64,000 nt of DNA from contig WELB01000322.1 in the NCBI GenBank assembly GCA_009602725.1, positions 38,292 through 102,291 on the forward strand, in the 5' to 3' direction. This document shows positions 10,642 to 20,696 of the stretch, in pieces; within the stretch, counting starts at the first letter, position 1; each line of letters starts with the position of its first letter. The position numbers and the translations under genes were made by a program. Under the pieces are notes generated by a model. The model was not told the DNA's origin, did not search any database, and saw only the letters and a program-made list of their open reading frames with translations. Source of the DNA: Spirogloea muscicola. Its lineage: Eukaryota; Streptophyta; Zygnematophyceae; Spirogloeales; Spirogloeaceae.

Positions 10642-11500
10642 AGAAAGTGTGAAATCACTCTTCATGACTCCTGGTAGTGGGCGCTCAATAACCGCTAGTC
10701 AGCAAGTGCAACTAAGATTACGTAGAGGGCGGAGTAGCGTTGCCTTATCATAACCCGGAGGCAGCCGCCAAGGCGCAGCCTGCCCGCCAATGGACAGCAA
10801 ACGCCAAGGACTGCTGCAGGGACGTCTTCCCGCCCTCTGACCTGCACTTGCTGACTAGAGGTTACTGAGAGCCTCCTTGTCGTCTTAGCACTTAGTCCCC
10901 TGCTTTCTGCGCCATTCGGCTCCTCTTGACCTTGTCCATTCCTTTTGGGCTGGCTTCTCCCAGCCACCAGTCAATTCGGCCGCGCTTTCCTTGCAGGGAG
11001 GTGGCAAGTCGCATACTGTACAACTTGAGCAAGCAACCCAACAGTGAAGCTGGGCTGCTCGCTCTGCTGCCATTGCTGCTATAGGCAGGGGACCTGCTAC
11101 CCGGAGACTATAGATCTGACATACGGCTGCTCACTAGGAGATATTGAGCACCCAGTGGCCACTTGAGTCGCTCTGTGGTGTACCGCTTTCCTTTTTGCGC
11201 CATCCGGCCCCTCCCGACCTTGAGTACGTTCTATTGGGCTGGCCTCTCACAGCCACCGGTCTATTTGGAATGAACAAAGTTGGAAGCGCTGCTGTTTCCA
11301 ACTTTGTTCATTCCTTTTACCTGGCTGCTGGTCAATGACAGCCATCGCCCTCTAATTTGGAAGCGCTGTTTCCTAATGGCAGGGTCTTCCTTCTTGTTTC
11401 TGGGCTAGCTTCTCATTCAGTGACCCAGTGGCACCCAGTGACCTTTGACCAGTCTTCTCTCCATTGGCGATGATAGTGAGCGGCCAGTGTGTAAAGTCGT
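10642..11500. repeat. Further hairpin modules, no gene
   Basis: Plus-strand modules lie at 10895-11005, where CCAGTCAATTCGGCCGCGC follows CCCAGCCA, and at 11190-11260. A perfect 19-base inverted repeat (11268-11286 with 11297-11315, 10-base loop) carries GGAATGAACAAAGTTGGAA. The rest has no features I recognise. Confidence 0.55.
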
Positions 11501-11502
11501 GG

Positions 11503-13996
11503 GATGAGCGCGGAAGGCGACCTTCCTTCTGAGCGCGGCGGCAGCAACAGCCACGGGGCCAACCGACGCCTCGTCCGGTGGCAATGATCCTCTCCAGAAG
11601 CGCATGGGCTATGGCGGCGTCGACGCTGCCAATGCTGCCAAGCTACCACCACTGCTGTGTTGCTGATGCACAGTCGGACGCAGGCGCAAGGCTTCATGGG
11701 CGTTCAATGCAGATCTCCGGCAGCACCTCCATCAAGTGTGCTCGCCAACGACTGTGTCGACGGCCGAGCCAGACGCGTTGCTGCGCTCTCGTGACTGCGG
11801 CCGACGGAGGACAGCGTCGCGGGCTTGCTTATGCGGAGGTGCGGGAGGACGGCCGCAAGTACCTCGAGGTGTTGGCCACCAGCGTGCACAACATGACTCA
11901 CGGTGGGCCCTCACTTTCGCTATCGCTTCACATGAAGCAGCTACGTCCTCATTTGGCGTGGTCTCGGCAGCAGAGCTGGACTGCCTGTAGGCACAACAAT
12001 CTGGCGCTATCTTTTCGTCATGGTGTGGGACGTAGTACCACCGTCCATGTGCAGGCTCCACCTTGCAGGCTTGCATGTTGTTGCAGCTCTAAGTGAAGAA
12101 GCAAAGAACCCAAAGCCCAGCTTCGTTGCGCTTCACCTTCAAGCAGAACCTTGGAAAGTTGCAGTGCACTAAGAGTCCGTGAGCTAAGAGTCTTGTGCCG
12201 TACTCGGCTTGTTATCCAGGTTCCATTGTAGGGCTCATGTGTCTGCCCAGCAATCGCGGGCCGGACCTGGAGGGCCACCGGGAGTTCCCACTCTTCCTCA
12301 ACGCCCTTGCTGCCGCGCCAGTGCAGGCCGCGCTTGCTAAGGGCGGGATGCCCCACGGTAACAGCAGCCTGTCGTCCCGTTAACCTGGCGGTCTCTTTGA
12401 AGTTAGGCGTGTATGCTGCCAGCCAGAGGTTGTTGCATCACGCACTTTATGTAAGTATAAAGAGTGCATTAGCTACATTGTTGTACAAAGCTTGCGGGTC
12501 CTGACATAAACCCCATCAACTCAAGACTTTGACACTCAGTTTTTGTAACGTAATAATTGGACAAGTCTGAGAGCTCAGCTTGCTCACACTCAATAGCAGC
12601 ATAAGAGTTAAGCCAGCATCGGACGTGCATAGGCAGGAAGGGTGTACCCATGACAGGGTTGAGCTAGGACAGGTGGCAGCAGTGCTGTGTGGCGACGTCT
12701 GCCTGGTCATGTGGGCTGGGGCAATGAAATCAACGTCTCTTAGGATGGACCTTCTGTCGGTGCTTGGCAAGCTCCACAATTAACAAGTTTCTTGGCAGGA
12801 GGCAGCCTTGGAGGAGGTCGAGCGGCTTCAGGACCAGGACCTGAGGAGGATATACGTGCACAGTCTGGAGGACGAGCGGACAGGTGGTGAGTTTGTGCTG
12901 GTTGATGAGAAGACCTTGCAGCAGCAGCAAGTTGCGTCCACGTTCCCGCAGGCAAGCTGTTCACTCGTGTGTTGCAGGGCCATGCAATGCACAGTTCCTT
13001 CCCTTCACAATCAGAGCGAGTTCACTTCCATGTCTTGAGCAATGATAGTCATTACGTTTGAGGTACAGCCTCATGCACGAAGAAGGTGATCAAGTTGTAA
13101 CCTTAGTAACTGCTGCATTGTGACCGTACATTAACAGTGGTTGTGCTTAATGGCCTGTTGCCAGGCCATTGCAGTGGCATTGAGGTACAGGCAGCCTTTC
13201 TACATGAGCAGGGATGCTCTTTTTGCTGCAAACGCGGACTTTGTTGACAGGATGCTCATCAATCCCCAAGGTTTTTTCAAGAACCAGATCTCCTATTAAA
13301 CACACATCTGTAGTTGCAGAAAGGTTGTTGATCATGTCCCTGCCATCTCCAGAAGCGACTTGAAGTGCTGACCTTCCATTCACCTCCTAAGATGCACAGT
13401 GTGTATTGTGCATGGCAGCAAGGGTTGAGGTAGGTGATGGAGAGATGCTCACAAGGCTGTCACAGCAGATGAAGGCGGTCGCTGAGCGCGCGTATGGGCT
13501 CCAGTCTGATCTAGCTGAGGCTGTGCGACTTGAGCAGGTGCAGAACAAGCTCCTTTGCTGGCATGCAGTTTGTACTCCAGCTTTCATTTGCTGACACATT
13601 ACCCTTTTATTGGTCTTCAAATTCCATTAGACACTGATCGCTGACACTCGAAGAAGAGCCCTTTGCTGGGGCAGGCCTGTCAAGCAGATGTGATGCCATG
13701 TCTCTCTATCATGTCATGTAGAAATCATTGCGCCACCAAGTTACACACTTAGCTCATCGGGATAGTTTTCATGCTTTGCTAACTGCCAACTTCTTTTAGG
13801 CCAGCCTGTGAAGCCTCGGGCCCAGTCAACTGCTGATGTTGGAATTTTGCCATTACTTGTGCAGTATGAGGTTGCAGCTTCTCTGAAGCGGCAGATACTG
13901 GAGGCTGATGAACTGACTGACAGGGAACTTCCACAGATCTTGAAGGGGTTGAAGGACCTGTACCTTCAGAGAATAGGCATATTCCTGAAGTTGTAA
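11503..13996 (+). CDS. Possible multi-exon gene of unknown function
   Basis: Several plus-strand blocks have coding character and plausible splice borders, but I do not recognise the protein. They are: an ATG at 11503 (MSAEGDLPSERGG); a block to about 11900 ending YLEVLATSVHNMTH before GTGGGC; 12222-12357, reading GLMCLPSNRGPDLEGHREF and ending before GTAACA; 12800-12950, reading EVERLQDQDLRRIYVHSLED; 13430-13535, reading LTRLSQQMKAVAERAYGLQ; and 13800-13996, reading QYEVAASLKRQILEADELTD with a stop at 13994-13996. The later blocks are rich in Glu, Gln and Leu and could be helical or coiled-coil. The phases of all exons were not reconciled, so the model is a sketch. The opposite strand offers nothing better. 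Confidence 0.35.
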
Positions 13997-14188
13997 CATC
14001 AAGCTGTTCTGCAACTCCCTTGGCTGGATACACTTTCGTCATTTAGAGAGTTAATCTTCAATGCTTAGTCTTCAATTTTTCATACATCTCCTTAGCCTCT
14101 AGAGAAGACACAAGCAAGACAACCATTTCTCTCACTGCTCCTTGGACACACTGGCATTTTTCCTATCTACTTATTAGACAACTTCGTG

Positions 14189-17100
14189 TCAGATAGTCAA
14201 GGTGCACGACAAACAGCCGACATACGGAGTCACAGGCGCGATGCCATTCCATATCTTGTGCATGACAATACTGCTGCGGTCCAATTCTTGCACAAATGGG
14301 AAGCACTTGAGCAGGGCAGATGTGCCATGCAACTCTTGAAGAACCAGCCCAGCATTGCGGACCTGCTCCACAAAGGCATGCAGAGTGAGGGCATTTCTCA
14401 AAGCCGTTGCTAAGTACGCCACAGGCTTCTTCTCATCATCAGGTTGAATGCCATATCGTGCAGAACTTGCAAATCTGTGGCCTTCCAGACAACGGTGACC
14501 GTCACTTGCACTCTGCCTTGGCTCCGAAGCAATGCCTCGCAGCTGACTCCTCGTGTCTTCCACAGTGTCTTGCTGCTGGCTTCTTGCACACAAAGCTTCA
14601 CCCCTTTGATCCTGCAAGGTCACACTTGGTGGCTCATCTGGTTGCTCTTCCATTCTACTAAGACTTGACTGCAAGTGATGCCTGCTTGTCCCAGCAAAGT
14701 CCTTAGCTTCACTTCCAGTACTGCTTGTACTAAGCTCAGGTACCTCTGAGAGAATCTCCGGAACCCCGGCTTCCGTGTCAACTTCCCTTTCCTCACAAGA
14801 CCATTGTGCCTCTTCAGTCATAGTCGTGGGTTGCTGACTGCCGTGACAAAGACCTGTCCTCCTGACCACGTCTGAGCTTGGGCCCTTGATAAGCAAGCAG
14901 AGGGTGCTGACGAGTGATGGGATGATACCAATATCATATATCACGTCTGCTCCAAATCTGATAGGGACACATGAGTCAGTCTCAGCTTCTCTGTGACGGC
15001 CTTCAGACACTAACACATAGTTGCATGTCACTGCTGCATTAAGGGCCTTGCAAGCTGATATATCTGTACAAAGAGAAGCTATGTCATTTCTGCCTGAACA
15101 ATGTGTTGGCTTCAAGTGGCCTCCCTGTCATTTCATGCGCCCCGCGCGCCTTCTCTCATGCATATCAATTCTATACATACATCTTCATACATGACGAGGA
15201 GATTACATAATATCTGCTTGCGGGTATGTGATGTTGACGTCACCCCACCTCAGAATGCAAGTAGTGACCTGCAAGTATGTCAACCAAATCAACTGAGATA
15301 GTTTGCAGGTCAGGCTAAAGATGATCAGTACTATACATGGATGATGCACAAGAACCATATCCTTAATACTGCAAACAATCATGGCAAGCAAATGCTAAAA
15401 GAGCCTCCTTAAGGCTCAGCACAAACTATGAATAGGCCTGTATTGTTGTTTGCTGCATTGTCCACTGCATTGCAGGTTTGAGAGTCTATGATATCAAGTC
15501 CTTGACAGATGTCAATGAGGTCATAAGCCCTTCTTCAAATCTTCTCATGTTTCGTCTGCACAGCTTCCGCAACCTCGAGGCAACGCAATACCCTGGCTGT
15601 CAAAGAATCAGTATATCAACCTGTCCAGGCTGTTGCAAGATGTCCTGGAAGCAGTCTCTATTGAACGCGACACCATTTATCTGGAGGTTGTGCTCAAGAT
15701 TGACCAGTGCCTCGGCATCACCGTCCGTCAGAATCAACTGCATAGCAAAATGCCAAGCTAGTCAACTCGCGTCCAGCTTTCATTGGTCAATTTGAGACAT
15801 GACAAGCAGCAGATGGGTGAGGTAGATACTGAAGAGGGATGGTCTGAAGGAGAACTTACTCACGTGCAAAGAATTGCACATATATGCTATCATGCACCCA
15901 AGTGTGCTCTATACCTTTGCAGGCTGAACCCTGGCAAGACACACTCCCAGAAGCCCTGCTCCACTACCAAGCTGACGCAACAGCACAACAGCGCAAGTTT
16001 GTGTCACCTTCATACTGTGCTGTGCAACAGCACCATATGCACAATGGCAGCTCCTGCATGCTGCTTAGTGGAGTTGCATGAGATGAGAAGGGTAAGTGAG
16101 GTCGATAGGTCTTATGTGTATTCTTGAGAAGGCATGTGCTGTCGATCAGGGAGAAGAGAAAGATGTGTGGTGAATCACCTCCAAGCAGCACTTGCCAGTA
16201 ACAAGTCTGGGAAAGTTAAGCAGAAACTCGGTCAGAGCAAAGCCGGCTGGCCACTCGCAGCAGCTGCAAAACCAAAGGCGAAACATGTGCATGAATGAAA
16301 GCAGCAGCTATGATAGTGGTATAAGCGCAATCAATGAATGCAAAAGATGAGCACAGTAACAGTGGCCAGCTTTGACATTACACTACAATTAGAATGCTAA
16401 CGGGGATGGCTGGAGCTTGACGGCAGGTCTCTTGTAGCTAGCTATCATGCTGCTGCACTGTGTAGTAGGCAAGTGTAGGCAAGTGAACACAGTCTCACTG
16501 GGCAAGCAATCTCAATCGTAAGGCTGAGCATCACAATCATGCCACTATTACAAGCCTAGTCTACAAATCAGGTAAAATAATTCAAGATCTTGGTCCGCAC
16601 CCAGTTCCACCCTGTAGTATGTTAGCGGAAAGCCTCAGTGTGACCAGCTGATTAGATGGAACTGGCTCTCCCTCTGACGATGAGATGGCGGTTGATGGCT
16701 GGTAGTAGGCAAAGGTTTTGTAGAATGTGCTTGTAAGCTGGGCAATACCCTGATCCTGCAGCATGCAGAAATGTTGATCCCAAAATGAGAAGGTAGTCAC
16801 TTTACACCTAAGCATTGATGCTTTGGCATGTGCAGTTACTGTAGAGCAATTGACACAGCGGCGCACAGACAGGAGAATGATTAGAAGCATGACTTAAGTG
16901 CGCTGTATGGCCTATGCACAGACGTAAAGGATAGTGCTTGTCTCACTGCTCCTCGGGCAACTTGTGAATTGCTATCATTACCCCAGCTGTGTATGGATCA
17001 AAGCAGGTCTCTCACTGCACTGTGCACAGTAGACACCTTGCACGGTCGGTGCTTCAAGCTGTCGCCGTGCCTGCCATACAGGGCTTCGAGTGCCTCAAGG

Positions 17101-17378
17101 CCATCGTCCTCTGCAGCGAGGATGACAGCCTTGGTTGCCCTCGCAACATACGACGAGAGGGGTGGATACTTTCTGCAAACCTGGGGAAACAGGTAAGTGT
17201 CTTTCAGGTCGAGTAGGCCTTTCTGTCAAGTAATGCAGGATGGTCGGCTCAGGCACCAACAGACCCCGCAAGTTGACACCAACACATTGTGGGGTTTCCA
17301 GTCCTTAGCCACAGACAGCAAAACTACCTTATCGTCTAGGCAATGATGGAGAAAGAACTCTTGGACACTATCGGTCAT
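14189..17378 (-). CDS. EEF2KMT: EEF2KMT/FAM86-like protein-lysine methyltransferase
   Basis: The family trimethylates a lysine of translation elongation factor 2 using S-adenosylmethionine. Minus-strand exons in order: 17378-17328 (MTDSVQEFFLHHCLDDK); about 17190-17045 (CRKYPPLSSYVARATKAV, EALEALYG); about 16740-16590 (VTLRLSANILQGGTG); about 16010-15925 with SAM motif I (QLGSGAGLLGVCLARVQPAK); about 15745-15630 (LTDGDAEALVNLEHNLQING); and a last large exon ending at 14189 with FGADVIYDIGIIPSLV and PVAYLATALRNALTLHAFV. That order of blocks is typical of FAM86. The exon between LQGGTG and motif I was not located. Within the last exon, about 150 residues rich in Ser/Glu/Gln separate the ADVIYD strand from the PVAYLATALRN strand, much longer than in animal homologues. 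Plus-strand open frames over this region are shadows. Confidence 0.75.
15085..15165 (+). repeat. Family 2 LINE tail remnant
   Basis: CTGAACAATGTGTTGGCTTC followed by ATGCGCCCCGCGCGCCTTCT matches the 3' tail seen at 28230-28310 (other strand) and 41120-41180. It lies just upstream of the last exon of the methyltransferase gene, presumably in its intron. Confidence 0.6.
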
Positions 17379-17579
17379 CTGACCGTCACCAGCTGCCCTG
17401 CATAACAAAGAGGTGCTTACTGTCAGCAATGCTGTCAACGGAGGCGGTAAGATATGGGCATGTAATCGTATGCATGTCTGAGCATTGAGTGAATCAAGGA
17501 GTTGCAGTCCTGCTGAAGCCTACTGCAGAGCCAGGTAGATGCTCTGTCATGAAGGGCCCTTGGAAACACCTGCTTTCGG

Positions 17580-17673
17580 ATTATGAGCGACTGGGTTTGA
17601 CCCTGCTACTAATGCATGCGCATCACATTATGAGCGACTGGCTTTGACCCTGCTTCTAATGCATGCGCATCAC
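17580..17673. repeat. 47-base tandem duplication
   Basis: Two adjacent copies with a 47-base period. Each begins ATTATGAGCGACTGG and ends ATGCATGCGCATCAC, with two mismatches. It lies upstream of the methyltransferase gene. Confidence 0.8.
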
Positions 17674-17989
17674 GGGCCGATAGCTTCAGCAGCTCAAACC
17701 ATCGAAATCTGCGGACTACAGAAGGCCTGGAATACACTTGCGGCCCTCGATGCTTCTATAAGCGCGGGAGCTGTGAATGGCTGGTAAGCAGTGGATTATT
17801 TAGCCGTACCGGGCGGCATTTACACCCTTGCTTTCATGTACTGATGGACTAGTTCTTGATTTGCACTGCAATAGACTTTCTGGCAACCACACACAGGAAA
17901 GCAGGCTGCAGAATCGGCGATCCTGAGAAGTCCGGCGTACAAGTGGAGTGAGTGGCCAAGCGTGAGAATGGGCAAGAGCGTTGCAGGCG

Positions 17990-18033
17990 CCCAAACCCCA
18001 AACCCTAACCCTAAGCCCTAAGCCCTAAACCCT
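17990..18033. repeat. Interstitial telomere-like tract
   Basis: A run of CCCAAAC, CCCTAAC, CCCTAAG and CCCTAAA units, six or so in all, matches the plant/algal CCCTAAA telomere repeat in degenerate form. It sits about 500 bases before the LINE mosaic that starts near 18540. Confidence 0.75.
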
Positions 18034-18535
18034 TTCTTGCGACGCCCTTGCTGTGCTTATGGCAACAGCGAGAAGGTTGAGCATTGCCACGGCTGTCCCT
18101 TCTGCTGCAGCACCGCCCACTTATGCGCAAAGCCATGCTCACCGGCAGTGATCGACGAGGCTCGAGACGCGCTCCATCTGCCGGTAGGCACAGACAAGGC
18201 GCCAGAGGCGTGCCGTGAGCGGCGGAGGTGGCGGCGGCGGCGGCGGCCGCGACGCCGGCGCTTCCGCGGGCGCCATGGCCGCCGAGCTTGCGCGGCCGTG
18301 AGCCGAGCAGCTCGACGGTGGAGAGAGTATGGACTATTGCTGGCCCGGAGAAATGAACTCCATTGATTTTTTTGGGCTAGTCTTTGAAATGCCCTCGCCC
18401 CTTTTTTCCCCTCTCTCCAACCCCTACTCACGCCATTCTCCGCCCTCGCCCAAGATTCTGATAGAGGGGCACAATCCAGGCTGGTTACGGCAGTGGAAGA
18501 CAAGCGTCGCAGAAGGTTGAGGAGGCTGCCAGAGA
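18034..18535. other. GC-rich spacer with a (GGC)n tract
   Basis: It contains a GGCGGC tract at about 18220-18270 and a degraded hairpin module at 18365-18420 (TTTTTTTGGGCTAGTC, CCCTCGCCCC). A Cys-rich open frame, 18037-18366, has no family resemblance that I can see. Confidence 0.4.
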
Positions 18536-18539
18536 TTGA

Positions 18540-19909
18540 GAACAATCCAAGGAGCCTGGCAAGACTTACTTCTCTAGCCACACCTGGTGCCACGGATTGG
18601 ATCACCTCTCACGCCGTCGCCAACGCCTTCAGCATCAGCTCCGAGGCCTTTCGGACGTCGCTTCAACTCTTCCTCGGCCTCCCACCCAACTGCCTGATTG
18701 GGGTGCGCCAGTGCGAGTGTGGCTTCCGGCCTGCGCCCGCTCGCTCGTTCTTGCCGGGCGGCGTACCTCGGCAGCTGGGCGCAGACTGCCGCCTCCGTGG
18801 CCCAGCGCTTCTTGGTCCACGGCCGGCGGGCACTGGAGCAGGCGGTGGCGGAGGTCAACATGGGCCCGCTGCCGTTCCAGGTATCGCTTCGCTCCGCCCA
18901 CCAGGAGCTGCTCGCGGCGCACCCGGACCTGGCCGGCCAGGCGGTATCCTTTGCGCACCTCGCGCACACCGCCGACTTGCGCGTCCAAGCGCGCATCGCG
19001 GCAGTGGTCGACAAGGCCGCCTACACCACCGCCGTGCTCCAGCTCCCCGAGGCCGACTTGCGCGGGCGCGCGAGACTCCACTCGGCCTCTTCCCCGGGGG
19101 CTGCGGCGTGGCTCCAGGCCCTCCCCCTCTACGACGCCCTCACCCTCCCGGACGAGGTATTCCGAAGTGCCGTCCACCGGCTCCTGGGCCTACTGCCGCC
19201 ATGTCTCCAGGGTGTGCGTCAATGTGAGTGTGGCGAGCGCGGGACCGAGCCTGGAGAGCTGGCTGCTCATGTTCTGCGCTGTTCCCACGGCGGAGAGCGG
19301 ACAGCGGCCCACGACCGCCTCCGCGACGTAATGCATGGCATCCTGTTGGAGGCTGGTTTCTCCGTGGCAGCAGAGCACTCCGGAATCATGCCAATCCAGC
19401 ACAGGGCCGACGGTCTCCATGCCAGGCGTGTAGACCTGGTGGCCACCCGACAGGCCGGCGGGCCACGTCTTCTCCTGGACGTGGTGACTACTGATGCCTA
19501 TGACCGCTCACACCCAGCCAAATGTGCCACCACGGCTGGGTATGCGGTCGCCTGCGCTGCTCGGGCCAAAGAGCTGAAGTACGCGGATCATCCGCGGGAA
19601 GACGAGTTCTTCCCGTTGGCCATCGACACACATGGGGCGCTGGGCGCTCGGTGGCTCGAGCTGCTCACCCAGCTCGCCCGCCACACCATCGCCCGGCGCT
19701 TCCATGGGGAGCCGGTTGACTTCCCTGCAGCCGGGTCGCTGGCGCAAGTGTATCGAATGCGCCTGGCCGTCTCGCTGCAGAGGTCCATGGCCCGGGCGCT
19801 GCACCTTCGTGCCGGCAGAGCCCTCGCTGCTGCCTCTGGCTCTGGCCAGGGGACCCACTTCCAGGAGCCCAGCATCTCTGATCTGCGGCTGCTTAGCAGG
19901 GGTTACTGA
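18540..19909 (+). mobile_element. LINE C-terminal mosaic, family 1
   Basis: Two pieces of the same kind of ORF are joined out of order. Piece one (about 18540-18720) reads FRTSLQLFLGLPPNCLIGVR and stops inside the Cys knuckle (QCECG). Piece two (about 18720-19909) restarts earlier in the element, in the linker after the reverse transcriptase (AAYLGSWAQTAASVAQRFLV), and runs to the natural end. It holds the CCHC-type knuckle (QCECG, then AAHVLRCSHGGERTAAHDRL), a PD-(D/E)XK-like nuclease core (RRVDLV, then LLLDVVTTDAYD), ADHPREDEFFPLAIDTHG, and the terminal QRSMARALHLRAGRAL and DLRLLSRGY. Such a knuckle plus nuclease after the reverse transcriptase is known from LINEs with a restriction-like endonuclease. 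The reverse transcriptase itself is missing, so the copy cannot move on its own. Confidence 0.8.
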
Positions 19910-20036
19910 GTGTCTCGTAGCAGCTTTGTTTCTGTTACTTAGCGCTTCCCCTGGCCCCCTTCTCGTACTCTGTTCATTCTTTTTCGGGCTGGTTGTTCCA
20001 GCCCCTATTCTCAATGGGCGAGCACTTTCTTCTTTC
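19910..20036 (+). repeat. 3' tail of the family 1 LINE with hairpin module
   Basis: Directly after the stop codon come CCCCTGGCCCCCTTCTCGTA, CTCTGTTCATTC, TTTTTCGGGCTGG, CCAGCCCCTATTCTCAATGG and GCGAGCAC. The same string, antisense, is found at 29290-29385 beside another family 1 fragment, and sense copies at 600-900 and 43140-43225. This makes it the reference for the module's position in the element. Confidence 0.8.
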
Positions 20037-20039
20037 TTC

Positions 20040-20696
20040 CGTGCAGAGGGTGCTGAGCTCGCCACTCACATGCTGAGATGTTCCACTGGACCAGAAGTGG
20101 TGGGCATCCACAACCTCCTTCGCGATGCCCTCGCGGGCTTGATGCGCGACGCCGGCTACCGTGCGGTCGTGGAAGTCAACAACATCATGCCCATCACCAC
20201 GGACGCACAGGGACGTCATCATCGCCGCACACTTGACATTGTGGGCGTACAACCTGGTGGAGGACCACGGGCCCTGGTCGACGTGGTTGTCACTGAGGCG
20301 TATAAAGGTCCAGCGTCAACACACATCGCTGGTCACGCAGTGGGCAGTGCAGAACAAAGGAAGATGCAGCAATACTCCGACTACCCTCGATGCGACCAGC
20401 TCCTGCCAGCGGCAGTCGACATCTATGGCTGTCTGGGTCCTCGATTTCACACCCTCCTCCAAAACATTGCCAATCTAGGCTACACACGACATGCAGATGT
20501 GTTTCCGGCTGAAATGGGCTTGCCAGCTGCATATTTGTCGTTCTTGCGACGTCGAGTTTCGGCCTGTTTGCAGCGAGCTCAGGCTAATGCCTTGCATCAG
20601 AAAGCTGGGCGAGCTCTAGTTGGTGACAGAAGGGCTTCGTACCTGACATCTAGTATTCATGCATCGGTTAGCGACCTTTATGTTTTGACCCGTTGA
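20040..20696 (+). mobile_element. LINE C-terminal fragment, family 2
   Basis: Open frame that starts inside the knuckle (AELATHMLRC) and continues with IHNLLRDALAGLMRDAGYR, RRTLDIVGVQPGGGPRALVD, VVVTEAY, a divergent middle, and the end RRRVSACLQRAQANALHQKA with DLYVLTR and a stop at 20694-20696. It has the same architecture as family 1 but only moderate similarity. Its 5' end abuts the family 1 tail, suggesting insertion of one element next to another. It is 5'-truncated. Confidence 0.75.

Noticed and set aside
15478-15795. Plus-strand open frame with apparent helical character
   Set aside because: The minus strand of the same stretch carries the methyltransferase block LTDGDAEALVNLEHNLQ, so the plus frame is its shadow.
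16969-17216. Plus-strand frames near a GTAAGT-like site
   Set aside because: The minus strand encodes CRKYPPLSSYVARATKAV of the methyltransferase, which explains the openness.
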